From contig OZ038392.1 of the NCBI GenBank assembly GCA_964036045.1, positions 24,742,663 to 24,806,662 on the forward strand: 64,000 nucleotides of DNA, given 5' to 3'. Made by a program: the position numbers and the translations under genes. Source of the stretch: Eutreptiella sp. 'Long Island Sound 2002' (lineage: Eukaryota > Euglenozoa > Euglenophyceae > Eutreptiales > Eutreptiaceae). The notes beneath the pieces were generated by a model, which worked only from the letters and a program-made list of their open reading frames with translations, was not told the origin of the DNA and searched no databases. This document shows positions 20,740 through 30,961 of the stretch, piece by piece. Each line of letters opens with the position of its first letter. Position 1 is the stretch's first letter.

Positions 20740-21175
20740 GGGCTATCTTCCTTGGGTGCCTGCGATATTGCATGCAAGGTTTGCCACCTCCGTCGGAAGC
20801 GGAAGGTGCTTGGAATTTGCACAGAAAAATCTGGGTGGGGGGCTGGCATGCAAGGTGTGATACCCCTGCTGGCAGCAAATGATGGTTGGAAGGCACCCAC
20901 ACAAATTAGGATGGGGGGCTGGCATGCAAGGTCTAATACCTGTGCTGGCAGCACATGATGGTTGGTAGGTACCCACACAAATTAGGATGGGGGGCTGTCA
21001 TGCAAGGTCTAATACCCTTGCTGGCGGCACATGATGGTTGGAAGGCACCCACACAAATTAGGATGGGGGGCTGCCATGCAAGGTCTGATACCTCTGCTGG
21101 CGGCACATGATGGTTGGAAGGCAACTGCACAAATTAGGATGGGGGGCTGGCATGCAAGGTCGGATACCGTAGCTG
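20740..21175 (+). repeat. 76-bp minisatellite, about five copies
   Basis: Units begin near 20804, 20880, 20957, 21033 and 21109. They share GATGGTTGGAAGG, CACACAAATTAGGATGGGGG and GGCATGCAAGGT. The first, more diverged part (20740-20830) resembles the 101-bp minisatellite at 4849-5170 read on the opposite strand. Confidence 0.9.
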
Positions 21176-21345
21176 CGTCCGGGTCAAGCGCTTGCATGGC
21201 ACGCCTAACTGCTGGAGCAAATCGTCAAAAGGCAAAGTGGTTCAGGACGACCGCGTTGTCAAAGCAGGGAGCAGCTTCTTAGGTATGTCCCTGTCATTCC
21301 ACACGTATGCATTGCGTTCGTGTTGATCGTTTCGTTAAACCAAAA

Positions 21346-21650
21346 TAGGCCACCAAGACAGGCCGCCAAAACAGGCCGCCCAAACAGGCCGTCAAAACAA
21401 GCCGTCAAAACACGCCGTCAAAACAGGCCGTCAAATCAGGCCGCCAAAACAGGCCGCCAAAACAGGCCGCCAAAACAGGCCACCGAAAAAGGCCGCCAGA
21501 ACAGGCCACCACGTCACCATTGGCGACGAGATGAGACCTGGCCAGTTTTTGCACCGTATTTCAGCACCCGCTGGGGATGCCTTTGATACCTCAATAGAGC
21601 CGCCAAAACAGGCCACCAAAACAGGCCACCAAAACAGGCCGCTCTCGGCC
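21346..21650 (+). repeat. 13-bp GGCCGCCAAAACA array split by a gene fragment
   Basis: About thirteen copies of GGCCGCCAAAACA variants fill 21346-21512 and four more fill 21599-21650. The 90 bases between them (21513-21604) match part of the gene at 22.2-24.2 kb, so the array was built around a partial gene copy. Confidence 0.9.
21513..21604 (+). pseudogene. short fragment of the 22-24 kb gene
   Basis: The sequence from ACCATTGGCGACGAGATGAG to CCTTTGATACCTCAATAGAG matches 22999-23090 at about 85% by eye. It includes the stretch where the full gene appears to change frame. Confidence 0.8.
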
Positions 21651-22005
21651 TCCCCGGGGTGCGAGAAGATGCTGCCCTGCCTTTCCCACTATACCATTCC
21701 CTCTCTTCACAGGTGTTTTTTTTGACCGGAGAGCCCCTTAAGTGCCGGCCGCGTCCGATGAAGGTGCCTATTGGTATGGCACTGGAGGGATGGGGGACCA
21801 TGGAAACATATGGTACTGTTGCTCACCGATGAGGTCCCCTGTCCGCCCAAGTCCAGGTCGGCTGTGATTCTAGTATGTGGTTCTTCTTGGTGGGTGCCGG
21901 TGTTGGATGTACTCCACCTTCGGCTGACTGCCTACAATTTTTTCTAGTCGTGCTTGCCTTGGTGTGTGTGTATCCAAAGTGGCCTAATGGGGAGACAACA
22001 ATTTG

Positions 22006-22140
22006 CATGGGAATTGGGATCTGCGAAGTAATGGGTAGAGCCCCCTCCGCCCCACAAAAAAAGCAGAACCTACAATTTGCATGGGAATTTGCATTTGCGA
22101 AGTAATGGGTAGACCCCCCCCCCAAAAAAAAGCAGAGCCA
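22006..22140. repeat. tandem duplication of about 68 bp
   Basis: CAATTTGCATGGGAATT, TGCGAAGTAATGGGTAGA and a C run plus AAAAAAGCAGA occur twice in a row, ending just before the ATG of the next gene. Confidence 0.85.
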
Positions 22141-22166
22141 ACCCTTGGGGTTCTTTGTTTGCAGCA

Positions 22167-24171
22167 ATGTCGTCATCCGCCAGTGACACGTTCAGTCCCA
22201 GCCCCACCAGTGGCAGTGCGAGTGGTAGTGCCAGCTCTGCATCACCCCCTGATGACTTTTTCGACATGGAGGAAATCAATGTGGACGCATTGCCCGTGGA
22301 GGAGCGCCCCGACTACGTGTTGCACGCGGAGCTGCAACGGGCCATCGCCATCCTGTGCTTCACCCCCAACGCCGGCCGCTACGTGCAACCACACGTGCCA
22401 CGCCTCTTTTCGGAGGCCATGATGCCTGCGCGTCTTTTCAAAAAGTTGAAATCCAAGGACACGGTCGTGATGAGAGCCGTGAACACCCGGTTGGGGATCC
22501 CGCGCCGCACTGCCGCCGAGGCAAGGGATGACACCACCCCTAGCCGTTACGTTGGCAGCTTTGGGACAGTGTACCGACATCTACAAATTCTTGCACCCAC
22601 CGCGGAAGATCGGGTGGAACCGCCAGAAGGGGCCCCCAAGGAGCAGAGGGTAAAGTGGGAAGCCTGGAAACTCCTCGAACAGCATCCCCCCGAAGAGCTC
22701 CCCCCCGCCACAAAATGCTACGGAGCACGTCAAGGCAGCTTTTGCCCTCAACAAGGCCATCCGGCAAATGGCCTTCCACCATGCTCTGGTGCTTGCATAT
22801 GCCGATTCATGTCCGGAGGTCAAGCGTGCACGGAGCAAAACCGTGGTGGACACTATGCCAGTACTTCTGTCCATGCATTCAGAAAATGAGTACTTGAGAT
22901 TTATTGTGTGTGACCCGTTTGCGGATATGGTTGGTGCCTCTATGGTCAGTGCGTCGGGTGCGCAAATTGTGGGGGTTCATGCCCCCACGTTCGATGTGGG
23001 CGAGCACGTCACCATTGACGACGAAACCTGGGCAGTTTTTGCGACGTGTTAGAGCACCGGCTGGGGATGCCTTTGATACCTCAATAGAGCCGATCGTGGA
23101 GACAGATGGGGGGCTGTACGCAATTGAGTTCGCGCTTTGCCGCGCACCACCAGAGGGAGTCGACGTGAGCAAATGGCCTGCGGAGGCTTTGGGCATCGCG
23201 CGGTTCTTTGAAAAGAGAGGTATCCCTAGGGTTAGGTATTTGTGGTGCTTTGTGGTGCCTGTGCAAACCATCCCCTGATGCTTGGCACTGCTTTGCAATT
23301 AGGATGGCTCACGGTTTTAACATGTCGCAATGCCTTCCCTTCCTCCCGGACGGCAGTCTGGATGGGGGCTGGGGGGACCTCCCGGAGCGGCTCGAGTTTG
23401 GCAATTTCGTTGGGCCCTGCTGGGATAGCGATGCTGAGAAAGATTTGAACACGTTGCTGTCGCCCCAACCCCCCATTCTCTCCCCCCCCGCCCCCGGCTC
23501 CTTCACCACCGCCACCGGTCCTGTTGTCGTCCCCAGTCCGCGGGCCGCGCCTTGTGCCTGCCCACCCCCCCACACCACCACCAGTCACATTAGGAGACCC
23601 CATCACCCCCCGGACACAGTACTACCTCTCACGGCACACCCTTGCCGAATACCCGTCATGGGAGCAGCTCGTGATGTTTAATCTTAGGAGGTACTCATTT
23701 GCAGTGGAGCGTCGAGGCCCGCTGCTTCTGTGGGAACAGGGGATGCGTGTGTCTCGCTCCTCGTTTGTGACACGCAGTGAGGAACGTGCCTTGCGTGTGA
23801 TGCGTAGGGAATACTACCTCCACCACCCAGCTCCTCCACCCCAGACCCCCCGGACCACAGCACACAGCATAGAACCCATAGTCAAATCCCCTAGTCAGCC
23901 ATCCCTCACGCAGCTGGCCGCACAGCGGAGGACATCTCTGCTGCCTCTTCGGAACGTCAACCCCCAACCCATGAATGGTAACCCCCCATTGGCGCAACCC
24001 CCCCGCGCGCGACCAAGGGCACTCCGCCCCCCCAAGGGATATCCTACCCTCATGGACATTGCTAGACGGAGAGAGGACAACCGAAATCCCGCTGAAGGCC
24101 CCCCTCGAGCAAGACGTCGCATCACGTATTTTAACGTAGGTACTCTTCAGGGAAGGGGAAGGCAGGGGTAG
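22167..24171 (+). pseudogene. unrecognised gene, about 650 codons with frame breaks
   Basis: The ATG at 22167 opens a Ser/Gly-rich leader, then EEINVDALPVEERPDYVLH and a helical region up to about 22690. At a C run (22700-22706) the frame moves to that of NATEHVKAAFALNKAIRQM, then ALVLAYADSCPEVKRA and DVGEHVTIDDETWAVFAT. After another shift near 23035 it reads GDAFDTSIEPIVETDGG and KWPAEALGIARFFEKRG, then a Pro-rich linker. A C run at 23565-23571 leads to a final block (SRHTLAEYPSWEQLVMFNLR, SSFVTRSEERALRVMRREY) ending in TAG. I recognise no domain. At least two of the breaks fall at homopolymers, so the gene may be intact in the organism. A 90-bp piece of it is duplicated at 21.5 kb. Confidence 0.5.
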
Positions 24172-24357
24172 CTGTTGTGCTCTTGTCCCGTGCCTGTGTG
24201 CAGCCTTTCCCCTTTTTTATGGCAAGGGCCACAGATGAGCCCAAAAAGTTTTAATGTCGAGGTTCCACAAGGACAACCTAGCGTACAAGGTATGCTGTCG
24301 GGCCTGAGGCAATGTAGGGTGCAGGGTGCAGGGGCGGCACCATTCGTGTAATGGCCT

Positions 24358-24820
24358 GTGCAGACCATTCGCCAAAAGCACAGCATGTGCAGACCATCCG
24401 CCAGAATGTGTAAACGCCAAAAGGACAGGTTATGGGCCTCGCGGACCATCCGCCGAAAAGGACAAATAGGAGCAGCAGACTTGGGTAAGGAGGTGATTGA
24501 TGGCCCCAAGGCGGCGACACACGCACAGGTGGCAGTGGTGCACAGTAGTAACCAGGGGAATGGCCTACGCCCTTGCTCGCCAAGCGATGCGTGCCCGTTT
24601 GGGCGGGGTGAGGCAGCCCCAGGAGTGCAAGGTGTAACAGACCATCAGCCGAAAAGGACACGTGCAGACCACCCGCCGAAAAGGACATGTGTAACGGTCA
24701 ATAGGAGACATGTGTAACAGACCATCCGCCGAAAAGGACACGTGCAGACCACCCGCCGAAAAGGACATGTGTAACGGCAAATAGGAGACATGTGTAACAG
24801 ACCATCCGCCGAATTGCACC
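24358..24820 (-). repeat. inverted cluster of the GGCGGATGGTCTGC motif
   Basis: Eight copies of GCAGACCATCCGCCGAAAAG or variants lie on the plus strand here, the reverse complement of the motif at 12.2-14.7 kb. Two consecutive copies of an 80-bp unit with ACATGTGTAACGG and AATAGGAGACATGTGTAACA occupy 24660-24815. Confidence 0.9.
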
Positions 24821-25064
24821 ATCCTCTTTTCTCTCAGCCCGCGACGAGCGTGGGGAACCCGGGCAGCCGAAGCCCCCCGCAGAGCCGGCGCCCCACCCAC
24901 CGAAGCCGAAGCCCCCAGCAGAGCCGGCGCCCCACCCGCCGAAGCCAAAGCCCCAGGCCCAGAGGCAGGCCACGCCGCCAAGTGACGACGACGACAACGC
25001 ACTGCAGTGTGCCCAAACTGCGTGCCGTTGTTAATCCGTCGAAAAGGGGAGTACCATTGCACTC

Positions 25065-25754
25065 ATGTGTCCTCAAGCCACCGCTGTTGCTGCCGTCATC
25101 GCCCTGGGCCATTGGGCGAACTGGGAGATCCAGTTCGCCCTACTCATGCATAAGTACCGCGACCGCGGATGGGAATGTCGTAGAAATCTTGGACTAGAGT
25201 CAAAAGGAGGAGCAAGCCGATGGTTGTGGCGGAGCCTGCCGGCGATGGGGACAATGCAGTGGCGCTACACAAGCCCAGTCCCCCCACCGCTCTTTGTGGA
25301 CGCCATGCAAGAAGTCCTGGACACACGGGGGTGGCCGGCGCTGGCGAACGCTGAGGTGGCACAGCGGTACGTGGACCAGTTGTGGGAGAGGAACGTTGGG
25401 GACCCGTGGGACGAGTGGGACGCGCAGTGGGAGTTGTATGACGAAGGGGCCGACGACATGATCAGCTACAGAGCAAAGCTGCAGGGGAAGCTCAGACAGA
25501 AAGAAGCCAAAGCACAAGCAGAAAAGGAGAAGCGCCCCAAGTACGCGCAAGGCCGTTGTGTCACCCCTGGTCCCCGGATGCTGACCGCTCAGCAGAAAGC
25601 CGACCTCGACAAGCAAGTCGCAAAGACACAGAAGGACATGGCCAAGGCTCGGGCGCGCCTCAGCGAGCTGCGGCCCAAGGTGACGAAGGCGAACGCCATC
25701 TTCCGAGCATCAAAAAGGTGGCGACCACACGACAAAAAGACGAGAAGGATCTGA
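25065..25754 (+). CDS. unrecognised Trp-rich/coiled-coil protein
   Basis: This is an intact 229-codon frame. The N-terminal half is rich in Trp, Arg and Gly. The middle has NAEVAQRYVDQLWERN, then WDEWDAQWELYDEGADD. The C-terminal part from residue about 140 is charged and helical (LRQKEAKAQAEKEKRP, then LTAQQKADLDKQVAKTQKDM), as in a coiled coil. The end is basic (KRWRPHDKKTRRI). No domain is recognised. Partial copies at 5454-5567 and 6460-6640 show that it is multicopy, so it may belong to a mobile element; its context here is repeats on both sides. Confidence 0.5.
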   Translation: MCPQATAVAAVIALGHWANWEIQFALLMHKYRDRGWECRRNLGLESKGGASRWLWRSLPAMGTMQWRYTSPVPPPLFVDAMQEVLDTRGWPALANAEVAQRYVDQLWERNVGDPWDEWDAQWELYDEGADDMISYRAKLQGKLRQKEAKAQAEKEKRPKYAQGRCVTPGPRMLTAQQKADLDKQVAKTQKDMAKARARLSELRPKVTKANAIFRASKRWRPHDKKTRRI

Positions 25755-26139
25755 AAGCAACCGCCGCCCTCTAAGCCACTGGAAAGAGTGAAGGCTATCA
25801 CGGGTATAACCCAGGAGGGGACCGCACTGCATGCATTTACAGTGGCACTCCGTGGGGAGTTGGTTCATAGCATGGTGTCACTCAACAGCTCAACCAATCA
25901 ACAACACAAACCAGAAAAAAAACACTGTGTTGCTGCTTGGTTGCTTCGGCCTTGTGACCCGAAGTGGCCTTTTCCCACCATTTTCAATTGTTAGTTTGTT
26001 GTGTGCTGCTACTTTTGCATTGAAATATTCATGTATCACGGCAGTCAGGGTGTTTTTTAGGTGGGTTTGCCCAAGGACTGCCGGCTCAACGTTATCATGT
26101 AGCTCGCTGTTATTTCCGTCTGCGTTATTATTTCCTGTT

Positions 26140-26640
26140 GTGCTCTGGATGGTTACTGTTATTTCTTGGTGCGCTCTGGATGGTCACTGTTATTTCCTGG
26201 TGTGCTCTGGATGGTCACTGTCATTTCCTGGTGTGCTCTGGATGGTCACTGTTATTTCCATGTGTGCTCTGGATGGTCACTGTTATTTCCTAGTGTGCTC
26301 TGGATGGTCACTGTCATTTCCTGGTGTGCTCTGGATGGTCACTGTTATTTCCTGGTGTGCTCTGGATGGTCACTGTTATTTCGTGCTGTGCCCTGGATGG
26401 TCGGTGTTATTTCTTGGTGTGCTCTGGATGGTCACTGTTATTTCCTAGTGTGCCTTGGATGGTCACTGCTATTTCCTGGTGTGCCCTGAATGGTCACTGT
26501 TATTTCCTAGTGTGCTCTGGATGGTCACTGTTATTTCGTGGTGTGCTCTGGATGGTCACTGTTATTTCCTGGTGTGCTCTGGATGGTCACTGCTATTTCC
26601 TGGTATGCTCTGGATGGTCACCGTTGTTCCCTGCTTCGTG
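26140..26640 (+). repeat. 31-bp minisatellite, about sixteen copies
   Basis: The unit GATGGTCACTGTTATTTCCT plus GGTGTGCTCTG repeats with an exact 31-bp period. Because 31 is not a multiple of three and the unit has no plus-strand stop, long stretches are open in all three forward frames; those frames are not genes. The array abuts the truncated hAT transposase. Confidence 0.95.
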
Positions 26641-27845
26641 CACAAGCAAGACAGGTCACGCATACTGCCATAATCCCGATCGCGGTGCCGACTTGCAGAT
26701 CTTGCAAACCGAGGAATGCAGTGTGGCTCCGGCCTGCACGCATCGTTCGCGTGTACACCAACTCCTGCTTGTTGGTGGCGCGATCAGTGGAGCTATCCGA
26801 TTGCCAATGCGAAGAAGGCAGACTGCCGCACCAGCTCTCCTCCAGCGGCGCGGATGGGACGAGTAATGGCATGCGCAATGTCGCGTGCCGCCCATCGGGA
26901 GCGGTAGGCAGGGGCCACCTGTCCACCTACAAGGGTAGCGGTTTCCGCGTCGGCCGCCAGCTTGCTAAAACACCCGTACCGCTTCACCAGCCGGTAAACC
27001 AGATGGAACAGGCCAAAGATGGCCTGTCGCACCGGCGGGGGCAAAGCACCAATCCCCGTAGCGGAAGCACCGCCGCTTTCCCAGAGCGCCACAACCACCG
27101 CATGCACACCGGAATTTGCGTGGGCCACCACGGCACGCTTGCGCAACTGAGGCGTACCATCTAGCCAAACCTTCTGTAGCCCCATTTGGGGATACACTCT
27201 ACAAGCGAGGCACGACATGACGCCGTTTTCAAAATGCAGCCACGGGCGGCCCACCTTCCATTGGGGATTGAACTGGGGCCTCACCTGCTTTTTCCTTGGT
27301 CTCGGTGACAGTCGCGGTTTCGGAGCACACACCTTGCAGGTCACCTCCACGCGATAAGGAACCTGCACTGTGCATGCGACATGCACCCGGTGCTTGCATG
27401 ACTTGCATGGCCGCATGGCATCCCCTGATGGGGAGTTGCACACACGACACACACAGCGGAAGCATTTGGCCCCTTGTGTGCATAGTGCATGCACCTATTG
27501 GCCACAACCGGGGCAGGAAACAATGTCTCCGAGGAGCTTGTCCCCACAGCAGCCACATGCCGCCAACTCGGATGCCGGGGTAAAGAATGTCAACACCCCA
27601 CCTTGGCGTTGTCCCGAATCAGGTGCCATGTCCTCGGACGTTGCGGGAAGTGAGGGGACATCCGCATCAGGCGAGGTGGAGCGGAACTCCCAGCCATTGC
27701 GCGTCTTGCCGTTCTTGGCCGCGCGGGAGACTTGGGTAGCGAACAACTCAATACCCTGCTCCTTTAGGTGAGCGGTGGCGTCGGCAACAGAGGGGAAGTA
27801 GGCCGACGCCCTGCCTGCTTCGGGGCGTAGCCACACAGGAGGCAT
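26640..27845 (-). pseudogene. hAT transposase, N-terminal half, with PHD-like and TTF-type fingers
   Basis: From 27845 the frame has an N-terminal segment, then a Cys-rich PHD/RING-like region (CGCCGDKLLGDIVSCPGC, then HALC, CFRCVCRVC and further Cys pairs to CKVC). Next is a TTF-type zinc finger of the kind found on animal and algal hAT transposases (FNPQWKVGRPWLHFENGVMS with CLAC and a distal HANSGVH), and a helical region ending SAFFALAI. A one-base shift near 26800 leads to SDSSTDRATNKQELVYTR and TAFLGLQDLQVGTAIGI, the start of the hAT RNase-H-like fold with its first catalytic Asp. A TAG interrupts the PHD-like region at 27497-27495. The catalytic remainder is missing: the copy stops at the 31-bp minisatellite. 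Confidence 0.75.
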
Positions 27846-28069
27846 GGACTAACAAATGAAGCCTGGAGACAGGGGAGAAACAAAACGCAAATGCATGTGA
27901 CAACGAACAACAGCACGGGACCCTTTTGTTAACTAACAGCCTTCCTTTAAATAAGACGTGACACACACCCACTCACCCACCCACCCACGTACCCAACTGA
28001 ATGGGGGGGAACAAGCGCGTCGCGTGCACAGCCTGTCGAGGCACTCCTTTTTACCAAAAACCACAACAG

Positions 28070-28505
28070 CAATTGTGGGGTTCTAGTGTTGCCCCCTTCG
28101 CATCCAACACAAACCACAAAGCATCCTAGCCCCTTTATGGGCGTGGGGCAGACACAGGAATTGTGGGGTTCTAGCGTTGCCCCCTTCGCATCCAACACAA
28201 ACAACAAAGCATCCTAGCCCCTTTATGGGCGTGGGGCAGACACAGGAATTGTGGGGTTCTAGCGTTGCCCCCTTCGCATCCAACACAAACAACAAAGCAT
28301 CCTAGCCCCTTTAGGGGCGTGGGGCAGACACAGGAATTGAGGGGTTCTAGCGTTGCCCCCTTCGCATCCAACACAAACTACAAAGCATCCTAGCCCCTTT
28401 ATGGGCGTGGGGCAGAGACAGCAACTGTGGGGTTCTAGCGTTGCCCCCTTCACATCCAACGCAAACCACAAAGCATCCTAGCCCCTTTATGGGCGTGGGG
28501 CATGC
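28070..28505. repeat. 88-bp tandem repeat, about five copies
   Basis: Units share CATCCTAGCCCCTTTATGGG, CGTGGGGCAGACACAGGAAT and GTTCTAGCGTTGCCCCCTTC. Landmarks recur every 88 bp (for example near 28083, 28171, 28259 and 28347). The minus-strand frames through it are period artefacts. Confidence 0.95.
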
Positions 28506-28822
28506 ACACGTGATATGCAATGCCATGTAAACACACGATGAATACACATGTTACATGGAACCTGCAACAGAAGAAAGAAAGACCTGTTCAGACCGGTGCC
28601 AAATGCGAACGAAAAACAACAATTTGGTCAAATTGTGAAAATTCTAGTTTTCAACAAATGCCGGAAAAGATGGCACATGCGCAAAAACAGTCAAAAAACA
28701 CTAAAAAAAACACCGAAAAACGCCGGGAACCGGGGGGAAAACGGGGGGGAAACAAATAAAACAAAAAAACGGCGTTTTTTTTCATTTGACCACGTGTCGG
28801 GGCACCAATTAGCACAGGCCTG

Positions 28823-29482
28823 GTGAACAACGTGCTCGTTCTGGATGTGGCTGGAAGTCCGGCCTCTTTGTCATATGTTACCCTATTGCAGCAGAAGGGC
28901 ATGCCCTGTAAACGCGTGACGGGGGCGCAAGCACTGGTGGCTAATTGTTTTTATGTGGCCATCCAGGCTGCGTTTGTTTTGTTTAGCATGGACCACCGTG
29001 AGTGGTTCGAACGCCCTCCAACCCTGCGCAGTCTGACAATGACTGTACGGGACTGTGCACAGCTGTTGCAGAACACAGCCAACTAGTTTAGCACACTGCC
29101 AGTCCCTCGGGGCTCAACGTGGCACCGCGAGGCAGCAGACGCCTTGCAGATTCAGGCCGCCCACAAGTCTTCTTATGTCCCTCTGACCAATGAGGTGTTC
29201 CCTGCCGTTTTGGCATATAGGCTGAGGGAGTTTGCCAGCGATCCCACGCAGGTGTGGGGACATTGGTCCAGCAAACGTTGGGAGGGTATGCCTCATGGCA
29301 TCCGAACCGGCACCGCCCGCACCCTGAGGGACTACACCCTCGGTACAAGTTCTCGCCCCAGCTCGTGGATGACCTCTGGGGGCGAAATTTTTTTCTGTGT
29401 GGACCACCCACACTTGGACTTCTGTGCCCAAAGTCAGGAACCAAAAACCAATATGAGTAGGACCAGAAACAGGATGGGATAG
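28823..29482 (+). CDS. unrecognised frame interrupted only by TAG
   Basis: The frame 28823-29083 (MNNVLVLDVAGSPASLSYV) and the frame containing 29144-29482 (SSYVPLTNEVFPAVLAYRLR) are the same frame. They are separated only by a TAG at 29084-29086, and protein-like sequence continues through it (LLQNTAN, TAG, FSTLPVPRGSTW). The end is also TAG, followed two codons later by another TAG and then a TAA near 29512. No domain is recognised. The first third is hydrophobic and helical. It is a fragment of a gene or element protein, or a whole protein if TAG is read through. Confidence 0.4.
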
Positions 29483-29780
29483 TCCAGGTAGAGGAGAACA
29501 ACCCTAATCATTTAAATACAGCAAGATGCATTGACATATATGTTCGTTTTTGCGTTGGACATGTACACATCCAGTGAAGAAAATTCACCGGACATTTGAA
29601 CACATGGTAACACACAGAGGGAGGGTGTAAGGAGAGGAAACAGGGGGCGGATCCGGCAGATTTGGGAGGTGTCATGAGACGTAGCAATGTTGTTATGAAC
29701 GCCGGTGACCTGTATAAACGGAACCGGAACACCCGTGTCACCAATGGCCACTGCTTCAAAGGTAGATCCATGAATGTCGG

Positions 29781-29987
29781 TCACGGTCCCTGGCAGGGGA
29801 CCCAATGTTCAACAGTGGAACGCCTAAACGCAAAATAAATCCACTGCCCCTTCGCAGGCCACTCTGCACGGTTGGTGCCAACAAAAACATGAAGTAGAAA
29901 TTGAGGACGACCAGCATCGAAGACGGCGTTAATTTTTTCCCCAAGAGTGTTGACCGTGGTACGGATCTCATCCCTAAAGTCATTCAT
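29781..29987 (-). CDS. short frame overlapping the gag-like stop by ATGA
   Basis: The ATG at 29987 overlaps the upstream TGA (ATGA). It opens a 68-codon frame starting MNDFRDEIRTTVNTLGEKIN, with RPQFLLHVFVGTNRAEWPAK later, ending TGA. The overlap suggests a linked second ORF of the same element. Sequence from 29780 to 29510 may continue it in another frame. Confidence 0.4.
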   Translation of the reverse strand: MNDFRDEIRTTVNTLGEKINAVFDAGRPQFLLHVFVGTNRAEWPAKGQWIYFAFRRSTVEHWVPCQGP

Positions 29988-30805
29988 ACCTCGTTCAAGA
30001 GGGTCCGTTGGGTAAGCGGATTTACAATATCAACGGACATAGGAGCAGCAGAGCCATCGGCCGCTTGAGAGAGTTGGGCGTCACGAATAGGAGCAGAAGA
30101 GTTGGCAAAGTTTTGGGATGGTGAGAGCAAAGATGCCTGAGATCTCGTAGCCTTGGATGCTGTAGGTTGAGAGGAAGGCGGTTGCAAGTTCAGGACGGGC
30201 TGTCCCAAGACGATGGGTGCGACGGACTCAACGATAGCTTCCTCTCCTTGAAATGCTTTAAAACGGAAAACAATATCTCCGTCCCAGCCATGTTGAAGAC
30301 GGCGGAGTGCATCATCACGGTGTTCCGTGGCATTGAACCCCAGGAGAACATCTCGTCTTTCGGGTAAAGACGAGAAAGATTTCTAATAGCACACAGGACA
30401 CCGAAGAAGAATAACAATTCCCCATTTGATGTTTTTCTTCAACATGTTCTCGGCATACTGAGGGAGGGCATCTGCCACAATTTCCCGAATGGTCTACGCC
30501 AGGTTGTCCGCCGAAGTAGAAGGTTTCGGCATAGTGGAAGTAGAAGTAGACGCGCAATTGAGGAGACATGCGGACTCCTTGTGTCCAACAAGGCGCTCAT
30601 GGGTTGCGCACCAATATTGCGGCTGACCGGTAGACCACGCTCCCTGCCGGATTTGTAGTTTGCGAGTATTCTTGGAAAGCGGTACGTTGTCTGGACACTC
30701 ACGGGAAAAGTGACCGGTTTTGCCACAGCTAAAACACGTGTCAGCAATGGGCATAGTGATAATGGATTGAGAAAGCAGATACGGATACGACTGGTTGATG
30801 ACCAA
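29984..30805 (-). pseudogene. gag-like protein with canonical zinc knuckle, two in-frame TAGs
   Basis: A CCHC knuckle CFSCGKTGHFSREC (C-x2-C-x4-H-x4-C) lies near 30740-30700, and a second, variant Cys/His cluster (CATHERLVGHKESAC) follows. The frame is interrupted by TAG at 30496-30494 and again at 30385-30383. It otherwise stays open for about 270 codons through TIREIVADALPQYAEN, RRDVLLGFNATEHRDDALRR and a Ser/Pro/Gln-rich tail to a TGA at 29986-29984. A knuckle plus low-complexity tail fits a retroelement gag or nucleocapsid-like protein. The start is unclear; an ATG just before the knuckle (MPIADTCFSC) is possible. Confidence 0.6.
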
Positions 30806-30961
30806 TCAGCGAGGTGAGCTAGGAGTTCTAACGCCGCACAAGCAGCTAGTTCCGGCGCACACAATGCAGCAACGTAGAGCAGAAAACTCGATTCTCAACA
30901 AGACATGTAACCTTCAAATAGTGATGGTATGTCGCCTAGCCCAATGTGAAATCATGGAAGT

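Noticed and set aside
28083-28547. Set of overlapping 60-80-codon minus-strand ORFs starting every 88 bp
   Set aside because: They are one reading of the 88-bp tandem repeat, not separate genes.
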